Shown here piece after piece: positions 1 to 9,053 of a stretch of 64,000 nt of DNA. The first letter of the stretch is position 1; the number at the start of each line of letters is the position of its first letter. The notes beneath the pieces were generated by a model. It saw only the letters and a list, made by a program, of their open reading frames with translations. It made no database searches and was not told where the DNA came from. The stretch is from Roseibium album (GTDB lineage Bacteria; Pseudomonadota; Alphaproteobacteria; Rhizobiales; Stappiaceae). The DNA is taken from positions 372,001 to 436,000 of the forward strand of contig NZ_CXWE01000004.1 of the NCBI RefSeq assembly GCF_001404515.1, read 5' to 3'. Position numbers and translations under genes: made by a program.

Positions 1-652
1 ATTCATAATCATGAACTTGCAGGAAGCTTTTGATTTCCTCAAGATCGAAGGTTTCAATCAGAATATACTCAAAAGAATACCTGTCAAAATCTATGCCTTT
101 GAGTACAGACAGTTCGCCACCTTCCACATCCAGTGAAAACAGGTTGATCAAACTGGGAGCACCCACCTCGTCCAGGATGCTTGTCAGCGTGCGGGCTGCC
201 GCGCCGAAAACGATGGTTTCCTCTCCTTTTCTGAGGAACCGTGAACCCACGGCAATATGGTCCTGTTTGTTCAAATGACTTGTTTCGGGAATAGTCATGA
301 GATTGCCGTAGCTCAGTTCCACAAATTTGCCCGAGAAATTTTCATCCACGACTGCCGCAAAACAGTAGTCATTTGTTTCCGACCTGTTTTTTCTGCACTC
401 AAAATACTTGTGCGGTATCGCTTCAATCAACAATCCGCGCCATCCATACTTTTCTTCAAGCAACATGGTGTTGGACTGAGAAACGCCGTCATTGGCACCC
501 AATTCAATAAAGTAGCCACCATCGTGGGAAATGTACTTGAGTACTTTCCTGTCCAGCTTGCTTGGTGAGTAGGACAATTCTTCCGGAGTTCCGAAAAGCG
601 ACTTGAGATGCGCGCGGAAGCGTTCCTTGACATATCGCCCGAAACCAAACAT
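1..652 (-). CDS. FkbM-family methyltransferase (3' end outside window)
   Basis: The frame is open from an ATG at 652 to the left edge, so about 217 codons of the N-terminal and central protein are seen and the C-terminus is missing. Residues near 50 read YFIELGANDGVSQSNT, the SAM-binding start of FkbM methyltransferases, and later LINLFSLDVEGGELSVLKGI matches the conserved FkbM motif. FkbM proteins O-methylate sugars or other small molecules and often sit in surface-glycan loci. An AAGGGG ribosome binding site precedes the ATG. The gene runs away from meaB. Family assignment is firm; the substrate is unknown. Confidence 0.85.
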   Translation of the reverse strand, partial: MFGFGRYVKERFRAHLKSLFGTPEELSYSPSKLDRKVLKYISHDGGYFIELGANDGVSQSNTMLLEEKYGWRGLLIEAIPHKYFECRKNRSETNDYCFAAVVDENFSGKFVELSYGNLMTIPETSHLNKQDHIAVGSRFLRKGEETIVFGAAARTLTSILDEVGAPSLINLFSLDVEGGELSVLKGIDFDRYSFEYILIETFDLEEIKSFLQVHDYE

Positions 653-1008
653 CGCTCACCCCTTGTTCTTACGTTCCATCGCAATCTAGCTCCGGATTAT
701 TCGGTTCGCTGAAAGTGACCCCACAGTCGAACGGCACCCTTGCATGCCACCATCTACCGGCTTCCGGCCGCCTCGTAAACCTTGCTTCGGAACGTCCTCA
801 ACAATTGAGACACCACACTGTTTCGCGCAAACGCGACATGGTCTCATGCGGCCTGGAACTCCTTTTCAAAACATCGAGGAAATTGTTCAAATCGGAAGTG
901 ACCGGTCCGCGCGGAGTAAACCTGCCGATGTCGGCACTTTCAGCGCTCAGCCGCCCTTGACCCAAAAGGCACCGTGACCTTTGCCGAATCCTGGTTTAAG
1001 CCTTTGAC
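653..1008. other. divergent intergenic region without a gene
   Basis: The region lies between the FkbM methyltransferase start and meaB, so it should hold both promoters. Short open frames here (715-960, 744-977) have no ribosome binding site and no recognisable protein signature. I see no RNA gene or clear repeat. Confidence 0.5.
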
Positions 1009-2007
1009 ATGACTGCACAGCCAAAAATACTTGATCCTCAATTGCTCGCCGAGGAGCTGAAATCGGGCAAACGCGCCGCTTTGGCGCGTGCGATCACATT
1101 GGTGGAATCGAAAAGGGCCGAGCATCGTCACCTGGCGCATCAGCTCATTCAGGACCTGCTGCCGTTGACGGGAAAGGCGTTTCGGATCGGCATCACGGGT
1201 GTACCGGGCGTCGGCAAGTCGACGACCATCGACACGCTAGGCTCCAAACTGACGGCCGCCGAGCACAAGGTGGCTGTCCTGGCCGTCGACCCCTCGTCGA
1301 CGCGCACAGGCGGCTCGATCCTTGGCGACAAGACCCGAATGGCACGGCTCGCAACCGACCCGGGCGCCTATATCCGCCCCTCCCCCTCCGCCGGAACCCT
1401 TGGCGGCGTTGCCGCGAAAACACGCGAGACCATGCTCCTGTGCGAGGCGGCCGGTTTCGATGTCATCCTGGTTGAAACGGTCGGTATCGGCCAGTCGGAA
1501 ACGACGGTCGCCGACATGGTCGATTTCTTTCTGGTCTTGATGCTGCCCGGCGCCGGCGACGAACTGCAGGGCATCAAGAAGGGTGTTCTGGAAATTGCCG
1601 ACATGATCGCCGTCAACAAGGCGGACGGAGATGGCGCCCTGCGCGCGCGCTCTGCCGCCTCCGACTACCGGGCGGCTCTCCACATTCTGGCACCGAAATC
1701 GCCAAACTGGATTCCTCCGGTCATCACGATCTCGGGCCTCGCGAACGAGGGTCTTGATACACTGTGGGCACAGACCGGGCTCTACAGGGAACGCATGCAG
1801 GCCAGCGGTGAATGGCAGGAAAAACGCAGCCGTCAGCAAGTCGCCTGGATGTGGGATCTGTTGCAGCAACGCATGACGGCAGCACTCAGAACCAACCGGA
1901 AAACCGCCGAGCGTCTGAATGTCCTCGAAGAGTGCGTGCGGGACGGAACAACGGCTGTTTCATTGGCGGTCGATGAACTGGCAGAACTCATGGGACTGAA
2001 AGAATGA
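1009..2007 (+). CDS. meaB: MeaB, methylmalonyl-CoA mutase accessory G3E GTPase
   Basis: The 332-residue protein has a P-loop GVPGVGKST at residues 64-72, the PSSTRTGGSILGDKTRM signature, a VETVGIGQSE switch region and the base-specificity motif NKAD. These identify MeaB (formerly ArgK), a GTPase that gates cobalamin loading and protects methylmalonyl-CoA mutase from inactivation. The mutase gene is not in this window. The stop codon overlaps the start of the next gene (ATGA), so translation of the two is probably coupled. Length and motifs are standard for the family. Confidence 0.95.
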   Translation: MTAQPKILDPQLLAEELKSGKRAALARAITLVESKRAEHRHLAHQLIQDLLPLTGKAFRIGITGVPGVGKSTTIDTLGSKLTAAEHKVAVLAVDPSSTRTGGSILGDKTRMARLATDPGAYIRPSPSAGTLGGVAAKTRETMLLCEAAGFDVILVETVGIGQSETTVADMVDFFLVLMLPGAGDELQGIKKGVLEIADMIAVNKADGDGALRARSAASDYRAALHILAPKSPNWIPPVITISGLANEGLDTLWAQTGLYRERMQASGEWQEKRSRQQVAWMWDLLQQRMTAALRTNRKTAERLNVLEECVRDGTTAVSLAVDELAELMGLKE

Positions 2008-2612
2008 AGAACACCCGCAAGACTGTTCTTGTGACCGGTTTTTCACCATTTCCAGGTGCTCCGGTCAATCCGACCCAACGTCTCATGAAGCGTCTTCCCC
2101 TGAGGCTCGGAGGACATCAGTCCGGTGTCGAATTCGTCTTTCACGTCCTGCCGACAACCTGGGCGGCACGGCAGCAAGTCACAGCAAAATTGCGCAATGA
2201 CATCGGACCGGACGCCATCGTGCATTTCGGTGTCGACGGAACGCGCCGAACCATGAATATCGAAACCCGCGCAGTCAATCGTGCGACACGCGTGCGGCCT
2301 GATGCGGCAGGTCAGTCTCCGTGCAGGCCAGAGCTCATGAATGAAAACGAGTGGACCAGATCGTCCACCTTGCCTGCCCGCGCCCTTCGCGATGCGGCCC
2401 GTGCCGCCGGTGCCCCTGCCGAGCTCTCGACGGACGCCGGGACTTATCTTTGCAACGCAACGCTGTGGGACTCCATCGAGTCCGCCATTCCGAGCATATT
2501 CGTGCATGTACCATCGCTTCCCAGGGGCAAGAGAGATACGAGGCCTGCTTATCCGGTTATTGAGGAAGCTGCCGTCAGGCTGCTGAAGGAGACCGCAAGA
2601 AGGCTCCAGTAA
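2004..2612 (+). CDS. pcp: pyroglutamyl-peptidase I (C15 cysteine peptidase)
   Basis: The 202-residue protein opens with VLVTGFSPFPGAPVNPT, the hallmark of C15 pyrrolidone-carboxylate peptidases. GTYLCNATLW carries the catalytic Cys and FVHVPSLP carries the catalytic His; a Glu in the FGVDGTRRTMNIETRAVN region completes the triad by family analogy. The enzyme removes N-terminal pyroglutamate from peptides in the cytoplasm. It overlaps meaB by four bases; the pairing looks like simple co-transcription with no metabolic link I can see. Confidence 0.9.
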   Translation: MKNTRKTVLVTGFSPFPGAPVNPTQRLMKRLPLRLGGHQSGVEFVFHVLPTTWAARQQVTAKLRNDIGPDAIVHFGVDGTRRTMNIETRAVNRATRVRPDAAGQSPCRPELMNENEWTRSSTLPARALRDAARAAGAPAELSTDAGTYLCNATLWDSIESAIPSIFVHVPSLPRGKRDTRPAYPVIEEAAVRLLKETARRLQ

Positions 2613-2814
2613 GCCCTCATCCGGTAGCCCAAACAAAACCGGTTTCTTGAAGGTTATTGTCGATCAAATTTCGAGGCAACGGCGCTGCAGTCTTGGCAGA
2701 CTGACTGCTGAATTTCACCACCCGGAAGCCATGCAGCCCGCATTTGCCTGTCAGAGCCCAGTTTCGGGACGCTGCATTTTCTGTGAGAAAGTCAGACCCG
2801 GGTGGGCCGGACTT

Positions 2815-4437
2815 CTAATCTGGCAAACCCGCTTTTCGAAACAGCTCCCAATATTCCGATTTCTCCACCGGATCCATGAAGGGTGAGTTTCGCATGTGTG
2901 AAGACAGCCTGAAGTCCGGGAATTCCTTCAGTATTTCATCAGCGTACCGTTGCGCCTCTTCCCATTGGCCCAAATGACCATGTGCAGCGATCAGGATACG
3001 CCGGATCGACGCGCTGGTCTGATAAACCGCCAGAGCCTTCTTGCTCGCTACGATTGCCTTTTCGTGTTCACCGGCAACTTCAAGGACAAAGGCCGCGTTC
3101 CAGTGATACCAAACCGGGTGGTACGGGTTTTGACGCACCGCCCTTTCGATCCAATCCAACGCCTCCTTGTCGCGGTTCATGAAGCCAAGCAGTGTCGCCA
3201 TACGCACCATCATGTCAGCATCGTTCGGGTTGATCTCCAGCCCCTTCGCAAGATTGGCCAGAGCCTGTGTGTGATCTTGATCCGCATAGAGATCGATCTG
3301 GCTCAAAGCATGGTAGGCCTGGTAGCTGCTATTATCCAGGGCGATCGCTCGGGCGGCAGAGGCTCGAGCCTGCCGCAACGCCTCATCCAGGTCTTCAGCA
3401 AGCGAATGCCGCCACAGCAGCAAGTCATTCTTTGCCTTAAGCGAATGGGCAAGTGTGAAATCCGGGCTCAGGGCAATGGCGCGATCAAGTAATTCATTTG
3501 CCGCGTTCAGCCCATCTCGATCAACAGGCGGTGGCTCGGACCGCAATACCAGCTCATATGCCGTCAGGTCCTCAGGCGTCACAGACCTGGCCCATTGCGA
3601 TGTGGCCAATTCGACCCGTTGGACAAGCGTCGTGGCAATACGCGAACTCAATTCATTCTGCACCGCCAGCACATTCGAGCGCGACAAGGTGTATTCCTCA
3701 GCCCAGACCACCTTGCCATTCGTGGTGTCTGTAAGTTGTGCCGTGATTAACAGCTGTTCCTGGACTGGTTGCACATCCCCGGTGAGCAGATAGCGCACGC
3801 CGAGGTCGCTCGCGATTTCTTTCAGTAGCTTTTTGCTGGAACGGTACTGGAAGGCCGAATAGCTGGAGACAACAAAAAGCCCTTCGAATCTGGACAGGTT
3901 TGTCGTGATCGACTTCGACACTCCATCCGTAAAAAAGGCCTGAGATTGGTCATCACTGATATGCTCAAACGGCAAGACCGCAATCGACGGGCGTGAAGGC
4001 ATCCCAGAGGGTCGTAACAGCGCCATCCATGTCGCGACAAGCGCTATCACGACCAGCACCGCGAGGGCGGAGGCTGGCAGAAGCCAACGCGAATTCACGC
4101 GAGATGCGGTTTCAGGCTCCGATTGTGTTGGCACCAGTTTGTATCCGACACGCGGTACCGTTTGAATGATTGAGTGGCCTTCGTCCCCGATCGCTCGGCG
4201 GATATCGGCAATACACTGGATCAGGCTGTCGTCCGTGACATGTGTCGCACCCCAGGCTGACGCGATTAAATCATTTTTGGATACTGTCTCGCCTTTGTTG
4301 TTGGCAAGGACACCCAGAACCGCCAGAGACTGAGGTCTCAGCGGCAGGTCCTGGCCTTGCGCATCAATCAAACGGCGCGCCCCGCGGTCAAATCGCACAG
4401 ACCCGAGCATCAGGAATGAGCGCTGAGAATCGTCCAT
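2815..4437 (-). CDS. membrane-anchored CadC-like winged-helix regulator with TPR domain
   Basis: The 540-residue protein has an OmpR/PhoB-type winged helix at about residues 10-103 (ending PRVGYKLVP), one transmembrane helix at about 117-141, a TolB-like segment beginning SIAVLPFEHIS at about 151, and TPR-like helices over the C-terminal third. This is the layout of ToxR/CadC-like one-component regulators that sense outside the membrane and bind DNA inside. A GGGGAC ribosome binding site precedes the ATG. It is divergent from the small secreted protein at 4603, a likely target. The stimulus is unknown. Confidence 0.85.
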   Translation of the reverse strand: MDDSQRSFLMLGSVRFDRGARRLIDAQGQDLPLRPQSLAVLGVLANNKGETVSKNDLIASAWGATHVTDDSLIQCIADIRRAIGDEGHSIIQTVPRVGYKLVPTQSEPETASRVNSRWLLPASALAVLVVIALVATWMALLRPSGMPSRPSIAVLPFEHISDDQSQAFFTDGVSKSITTNLSRFEGLFVVSSYSAFQYRSSKKLLKEIASDLGVRYLLTGDVQPVQEQLLITAQLTDTTNGKVVWAEEYTLSRSNVLAVQNELSSRIATTLVQRVELATSQWARSVTPEDLTAYELVLRSEPPPVDRDGLNAANELLDRAIALSPDFTLAHSLKAKNDLLLWRHSLAEDLDEALRQARASAARAIALDNSSYQAYHALSQIDLYADQDHTQALANLAKGLEINPNDADMMVRMATLLGFMNRDKEALDWIERAVRQNPYHPVWYHWNAAFVLEVAGEHEKAIVASKKALAVYQTSASIRRILIAAHGHLGQWEEAQRYADEILKEFPDFRLSSHMRNSPFMDPVEKSEYWELFRKAGLPD

Positions 4438-4560
4438 GCGTCCCCGGAAATGTGGAAATACTCAACCAGTCATAGCGGATTTCAGGTGATTTCAGGAAGC
4501 TGAAAACGAATATTCAGGACGAAGGCGGCGGGAAACCGGGATCTTGTCTGCGTTGAAGTT

Positions 4561-4578
4561 CGGTTCACTGGTGAACCG
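4561..4578. promoter_or_regulatory. 8-bp inverted repeat, possible operator or 5' hairpin
   Basis: CGGTTCAC and GTGAACCG form a perfect inverted repeat with a two-base spacer. It sits 25 bases upstream of the ATG at 4603, inside the divergent interval with the CadC-like regulator. It could be an operator for that regulator or a hairpin in the 5' leader of the secreted-protein mRNA. Confidence 0.45.
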
Positions 4579-4602
4579 GGCGTGAATGCGGAGATCGATA
4601 TC

Positions 4603-5040
4603 ATGAAGAAACTCATTGCCTTTGTCTTGGCTCTGGTCCCAATGGCGGCATCAGCAGCAGAAAAGTTCGAAGCAACGAACACATACGTCACCGAGACCCA
4701 ATTGTGGCCTATTGACGAGTCCTCAGGCTACTGGATGGTAAAATTCCAAGGGGTCAGCCAAGTGACCGAAGGGCCTATTGAATCAATGGCCGTCGAATGC
4801 CACGGCGCAGGATTTTGGGGCTCTAAGGGACTTGCGGGAAACGGCATCTGCATGCATGGCGATGGCGAGGATACGTTCATACTGCGCTTCGATACCGAAC
4901 CGAACGGCAATACCTGGCAAATCCTGAGCGGATCCGGCAGGTATCAGGATCTTTCCGGTGCCGGCACTGCCATAACGGAAGCGCTCCCGGGAAATCGGCG
5001 CATTACGAAACTCGTCGGAGACGTCACTCTCGGTGATTAG
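4603..5040 (+). CDS. small secreted protein of unknown function
   Basis: The 145-residue product starts MKKLIAFVLALVPMAASAA, a clear Sec signal peptide with cleavage after AASA or ASAA. The mature part is rich in Gly and beta-prone segments, with two Cys (VECHGAG and NGICMHG) that could pair, and a GSGRYQDLSGAG motif resembling small beta-barrel secreted proteins. A GTG at 4582 is in frame, but a GGAG site nine bases before the ATG at 4603 favours the latter. It is divergent from the membrane regulator above. Function is not recognised. Confidence 0.75.
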   Translation: MKKLIAFVLALVPMAASAAEKFEATNTYVTETQLWPIDESSGYWMVKFQGVSQVTEGPIESMAVECHGAGFWGSKGLAGNGICMHGDGEDTFILRFDTEPNGNTWQILSGSGRYQDLSGAGTAITEALPGNRRITKLVGDVTLGD

Positions 5041-5279
5041 GCAGGCCCTGGCCGGTCTATCGCGATTGCAGTTCGTCAACGCGGGGATTTAGACACCTGT
5101 GTCGGCTGTCGCGTTGCCCGGAGAGACAGTAAGCTCTTCCAGTTTTCACCTCCTCCTGGTGAGCGACGAGTATCCGTCCGGATGCGCTGATCCATCCGGT
5201 GGGCTCCAAGGGGCCGTTTGTGCGCAGACCGGTCAAACCTTTCTTCTTCAGGTCGGGAGGGTCCGTTCGTGAAGCGCGT

Positions 5280-5867
5280 TCACGTCTTCACCCGGTAGAG
5301 GAGCCACTCCACCTGCCGGATGCAATCCATTGCCATCTCACCGGAAAGGCCGGCACGTCCGAGAACCCTGAGACCGAAATAGGCGGACAGGATGCCACGC
5401 GCCGTTTCTCGCGCCTCTTTCTCACCAGCGGACCCGTCATCTGTCACTGCCTGGAAGAAAGCGTTTTCCAGCCGGTGAACCATGGCTTGCAGCTTGCTTT
5501 CGGCCTCGCCTCCTTCGGCTGCCTTGTCAATCAGTGCGTTACAGAGAAAACAGCCCAGCCGGTCACCGTCCCTTTTCACCGCATCCGCAACCATGGCGAA
5601 CAGGCCGAGTATCCTTTCCCGGCCGGTTCCCTGTCCGCTATCGCCCAGATAGGACACTGTTCCGCTGATGACCTTGCTGTTGTATCGGTCGAGCGATGCC
5701 AGATAGACCGACTGTTTGTCCTGAAAGGCCTTGTAAAAGGATCCTTTGGTGATTTCCATCGCGGCAAGAAGTTCTGTCAGCGACGCTTCCTCATAACCAA
5801 CATCCCAGAAAAGGCCCATGGCCTTGTCCATCGCTTCTTCAGGGTCGAATTCACGTGGTCTTGCCAT
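5280..5867 (-). CDS. TetR/AcrR-family transcriptional repressor
   Basis: The 195-residue protein has an N-terminal TetR helix-turn-helix (MARPREFDPEEAMDKAMGLFWDVGYEEASLTELLAAMEITKGSFYKAFQDK), listed here by its key elements: TSLTELL-type recognition helix start and the GSFYKAF turn. The rest is an all-helical ligand domain with two Cys (LGCFLCNAL). The frame can extend to 5891, but the ATG at 5867 follows a GAGGA site and matches family N-termini. It is divergent from the YHS protein, and two ACCGAWTGGT-type sites lie in the shared interval, so autoregulation plus control of that gene is likely. Confidence 0.9.
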   Translation of the reverse strand: MARPREFDPEEAMDKAMGLFWDVGYEEASLTELLAAMEITKGSFYKAFQDKQSVYLASLDRYNSKVISGTVSYLGDSGQGTGRERILGLFAMVADAVKRDGDRLGCFLCNALIDKAAEGGEAESKLQAMVHRLENAFFQAVTDDGSAGEKEARETARGILSAYFGLRVLGRAGLSGEMAMDCIRQVEWLLYRVKT

Positions 5868-5927
5868 TCTTTGTCCTCGGCACCTCTTCACGAAAGGCTC
5901 ACCAGAACCTCACGCGCTTGTGTTTTG

Positions 5928-6007
5928 TACCGATTGGTTCCTAACCATATGTTCATTTCACCGGCACGGGGTGGGCAGCTCTGTTCAGTTTGGAACCGAA
6001 TGGTACC
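5928..6007. promoter_or_regulatory. two matching TetR operator-like sites
   Basis: TACCGATTGGTTCC at 5928-5941 and AACCGAATGGTACC at 5994-6007 share the pattern WACCGAWTGGTWCC, whose core ACCGAWTGGT is nearly palindromic. Their starts are 66 bases apart, about six helical turns. They lie between the divergent tetR and YHS genes, where a TetR repressor would be expected to bind. Confidence 0.6.
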
Positions 6008-6089
6008 GAAAAACTCCTGTCAGCGCAAACCCTGCCGTGCCGGCCAAAATTCAACGCCTGTTTCAGGCAGACTCCTGGGAGAGTTTTAT

Positions 6090-6563
6090 ATGCTTAAGAA
6101 CATGATCCGCGGCTCTGTTGCTGCTCTTGTCGTTGTCTCCGGTCTCGTTTCCAGCGCCTTCGGTGCAGGGTTCGACGTAAATGCCACAATCACCGGTCTT
6201 GCCCTGCGTGGAGTTGACCCGGTTACCTACTTCACCAACGGCGCTCCTCAGGACGGCGATTTCTCCATCACCGAGGTCCATAACGGTGCAACCTACCGTT
6301 TCGTTTCAGAAGCCAACCGGGATCTCTTCAAGCAGAACCCGGAAAAGTACCTTCCGGCATATGGCGGCTTCTGCGCTTTCGGCACGGCCATGGGCGTCAA
6401 GGTGGACGGCGACCCGGATCTCTGGAAAATCGTTGACGGCAAGCTTTACCTGAACCTGTCCGAGAGCATTCAGGAACGCTGGAACAAGGATATCCCCGGT
6501 TTCGTCAAGTCCGCTGACGATAACTGGACCAGCATCGAAGAAACCGATCCGAGCGAACTTTAA
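6090..6563 (+). CDS. secreted YHS-domain protein
   Basis: The 157-residue product has a Sec-like signal peptide (MLKNMIRGSVAALVVVSGLVSSAFGA) described by its basic start and hydrophobic core, then a YHS domain: GVDPVTYFTNG, TYRFVSEANRDLFKQNPEKY and YGGFCAFGTAMG with one Cys. YHS domains are suspected metal-binding modules; related periplasmic proteins accompany copper or redox genes. The reading frame is open back to 5199, but that part is antisense to tetR, so the ATG at 6090 is chosen. Expression is probably set by the divergent TetR. Confidence 0.85.
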   Translation: MLKNMIRGSVAALVVVSGLVSSAFGAGFDVNATITGLALRGVDPVTYFTNGAPQDGDFSITEVHNGATYRFVSEANRDLFKQNPEKYLPAYGGFCAFGTAMGVKVDGDPDLWKIVDGKLYLNLSESIQERWNKDIPGFVKSADDNWTSIEETDPSEL

Positions 6564-6595
6564 TCGGTCTGAATGCCCCCAAGGATCGATTAAAC

Positions 6596-6624
6596 ACCGG
6601 CCGGGACGCGTCCCGGCCGGTTTT
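6596..6624 (+). terminator. rho-independent terminator after the YHS gene
   Basis: Positions 6596-6621 form a perfect 26-base palindrome (half-site ACCGGCCGGGACG) followed by TTTC. It begins 32 bases after the YHS stop codon. Confidence 0.8.
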
Positions 6625-6860
6625 CGCTTGCCTTTCAGGCCAGGTCTTTCCTTGCGACGTGGGAATGCATCACCGCGCCGCACGGCCTTGAGCCAAGATC
6701 CGCAGTCGACCGGGTCAATCTCGTCCCGATGCTTGTTTAGGAGCGAATTGTCAGGGCCAACGCCACAGTCTCAGCCAATCCGGCACATCCCTTGCTGATT
6801 TCAGGGTGAAAACCCGAACTGTTTCCCATCCTGGGACGGTCACAGCAAACGGCATTGCCA

Positions 6861-8231
6861 ATGAGACGTGATTTTTCCAAACTGAGCCGCCGGTCGTTTC
6901 TTGCCGGGACAGCACTGTCTCTTTCCGGGACAGCAGCGATGGCACAAATGAAAGTTGCGGATCTGAGAGGCTCGATCGATTCAGCCGACCTTGGCCTTTT
7001 GCCCAATGCCTCCGACGACCAGACTGCCCAGTTCCAGAACGCCGTCAATCGGGCCGTTGATCGCGGTCGCGCCCTCTTTCTGCCGGCCGGCACCTATCCG
7101 GTTGCCAATCTGCGCCTGCCCTCGGGCACATTGATCGTCGGCGTTCCGGGCCGCACCCGGCTCGTTTATCAGGGCGGCGGCGGCCAGCTTATCCGTGCGG
7201 AGGGTGTCAGCAACATCGGCATTCAAGGTGTCACCTTCGATGGCGCCAACCGGTCGATCGGCGATTTCACAGAGGGTCTGCTCCACTTTGTCGGTGTCCG
7301 CAATCTCGCGATCGAAAACTGTGATATCGCGGGCTCTTCGAAAATGGGAGTTGTCCTGGATCGTTGTTCGGGACGCGTCGAAAACTGCCGGATTTACGGC
7401 GCGGCCGAGGCCGGACTGCGCTCGAACGAAGCCGATGGACTGGCGATAACCGGCAATACGATCACCGATTGCGCCAATGGCGGCATCTGGGTGCACCGCT
7501 GGCGTGAAGGTGAAGACGGCACCATTGTGTCGGGCAACCGGGTTGAACGCATTGGCGCCCGCTATGGTGGCACAGGCCAGTTCGGCAACGGCATCAACGT
7601 GTTCAGGGCCCACGGCGTGATGATCTCCAACAATCGCATCACAGACTGCGCATTTTCAGCTATACGCTCAAACACGGGATCCAATGTTCAAATCCTCGGC
7701 AATTCCTGTCTGCGGTCCGGCGAATGTGCGATCTATTCGGAATTCAATTTTCAAGGCGCGGTAATTGCGAACAACATCGTCGACGGTGGCACGACCGGTA
7801 TTTCCATCGCCAATTTCATGGATGGCGGCCGTATGTCCGTCTGTTCCGGAAACATCATCCGCAACATCTCCGAAGACGGTCCATACCCACCGGAGGTTTC
7901 AGGTTTCGGCATTGGCATTGCCGCTGAAGCCGACACGACACTGACCGGCAACGTCATTGAAGGAGCTCCCAAATTCGGCATGCTTCTGGGTTGGGGGCCT
8001 TACATGCGCAATATCGTTGCATCCCAGAACATTCTGCGTGACTGCGGAACCGGCATAGCCGTGACTGTCGTTGACGGAGCAGGCCCGGCGGCCATCACGA
8101 ACAACATCGTCCAGGGCTCGGAACGTGGTGCGATAAAGGGCTATCGCTGGCTGGAACCTGCAACAGGCGAACTGAACAATTCAGCCCGTCATGCCAATCT
8201 GACGATCACGGGAAACCAGGTGAGCGCTTGA
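6861..8231 (+). CDS. Tat-exported right-handed beta-helix repeat protein (TIGR03808-like)
   Basis: The product begins with a twin-arginine signal (SRRSFLAGTALSLSGTAAMA), then many parallel beta-helix turns with repeated N-G-I and N-x-I patterns (GNTITDCANGGIWV, SNNRITDCAFSAI, ANNIVDGGTTGIS). It matches the twin-arginine-translocated repeat protein family seen in Rhizobiales, whose function is unknown; the fold is that of polysaccharide-active enzymes such as pectate lyases. A TTG at 6855 is an alternative start, but neither start has a strong ribosome binding site. About 456 residues. Confidence 0.8.
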   Translation: MRRDFSKLSRRSFLAGTALSLSGTAAMAQMKVADLRGSIDSADLGLLPNASDDQTAQFQNAVNRAVDRGRALFLPAGTYPVANLRLPSGTLIVGVPGRTRLVYQGGGGQLIRAEGVSNIGIQGVTFDGANRSIGDFTEGLLHFVGVRNLAIENCDIAGSSKMGVVLDRCSGRVENCRIYGAAEAGLRSNEADGLAITGNTITDCANGGIWVHRWREGEDGTIVSGNRVERIGARYGGTGQFGNGINVFRAHGVMISNNRITDCAFSAIRSNTGSNVQILGNSCLRSGECAIYSEFNFQGAVIANNIVDGGTTGISIANFMDGGRMSVCSGNIIRNISEDGPYPPEVSGFGIGIAAEADTTLTGNVIEGAPKFGMLLGWGPYMRNIVASQNILRDCGTGIAVTVVDGAGPAAITNNIVQGSERGAIKGYRWLEPATGELNNSARHANLTITGNQVSA

Positions 8232-8234
8232 GCA

Positions 8235-9041
8235 TCAGGTTTCAGGCAAGGCAAAACGCAGGGACAGACAGGAGAGCCCACCGTCGACCTTGCGCGCCTC
8301 GTGGGTCGGCAGAACCACGGTTTTGAAGCCTTCTTGCTGAATCGCTTCAAGTGTCTTCGGAAAACCTTCCGGAACCAGGACGACGTCGTTCACCCGGATG
8401 ACATTGGCGGCATATTCCTCACCGTCCGGAACGACAACGACCTTCCGCTCTCCGAAAAAGCCGCTTGCCGCCATGACTTTCGTTGCCAGGATGACGTCGT
8501 CGCCAAGTGTGGAGCAGGCGGTTTTGAAATGCAGTACACCGTCCGGCGTCTCGCAAACCCGGGCATCATAGCCCCAATCCGCCAGAATGCCGGCGAAGGC
8601 CCCTGCTCCCGTGCGGTTCGTTCGAGCCGACAGGCCGATCAGGACAACATCATCGAGCATCAATACGTCGCCGCCGTCGACAAAGCCATCACCTGGCAAT
8701 TCGACCACCTCGGCGAAACGGGCTTCGAGAGCACGCCGGATTTCCCTGCCCTCTCCTTCACGGCTGGCTGTCCCAGGCCGAAGCTGGACTGCACCTGAGG
8801 GCAGGCAGAATGCCGGATCCTCGACAAAACAGCTGTCAGGATAGTTTTCAAGCGGAGGCAATACGTCAACCTCTAGACCCGCCTCTTGCAGAGCGCGGAC
8901 ATATTGCTCATGTTCCTCCCGAAATCTTGCACCGCTCGGATCACCGCTGTCGACAGCCCGGATCCCGCTCGCAACGCTGTCAGACGGCGTACGCGTGATT
9001 GCATGGGTAAAACGGAAAGACAGACCAGGGCGGGGCGTCAT
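8235..9041 (-). CDS. dimethylargininase-like amidinotransferase-fold hydrolase
   Basis: The 268-residue protein matches N(G),N(G)-dimethylarginine dimethylaminohydrolase: ENYPDSCFVEDPAF carries the guanidine-binding acidic residues, GVLHFKTACS the catalytic His and DGGLSCLSLRF the nucleophilic Cys near the C-terminus. DDAH converts methylated arginines to citrulline and methylamines; some relatives act as arginine deiminases. The frame can extend to 9101, but that would overlap the divergent GNAT start, and the ATG at 9041 fits the family. It ends three bases from the convergent beta-helix gene. Confidence 0.88.
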   Translation of the reverse strand: MTPRPGLSFRFTHAITRTPSDSVASGIRAVDSGDPSGARFREEHEQYVRALQEAGLEVDVLPPLENYPDSCFVEDPAFCLPSGAVQLRPGTASREGEGREIRRALEARFAEVVELPGDGFVDGGDVLMLDDVVLIGLSARTNRTGAGAFAGILADWGYDARVCETPDGVLHFKTACSTLGDDVILATKVMAASGFFGERKVVVVPDGEEYAANVIRVNDVVLVPEGFPKTLEAIQQEGFKTVVLPTHEARKVDGGLSCLSLRFALPET

Positions 9042-9053
9042 AGGGAAACTCCA

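Noticed and set aside
5199..6089. N-terminal extension of the YHS reading frame by 297 codons
   Set aside because: It is antisense to the tetR gene, has no ribosome binding site, and the signal peptide starts only at 6090.
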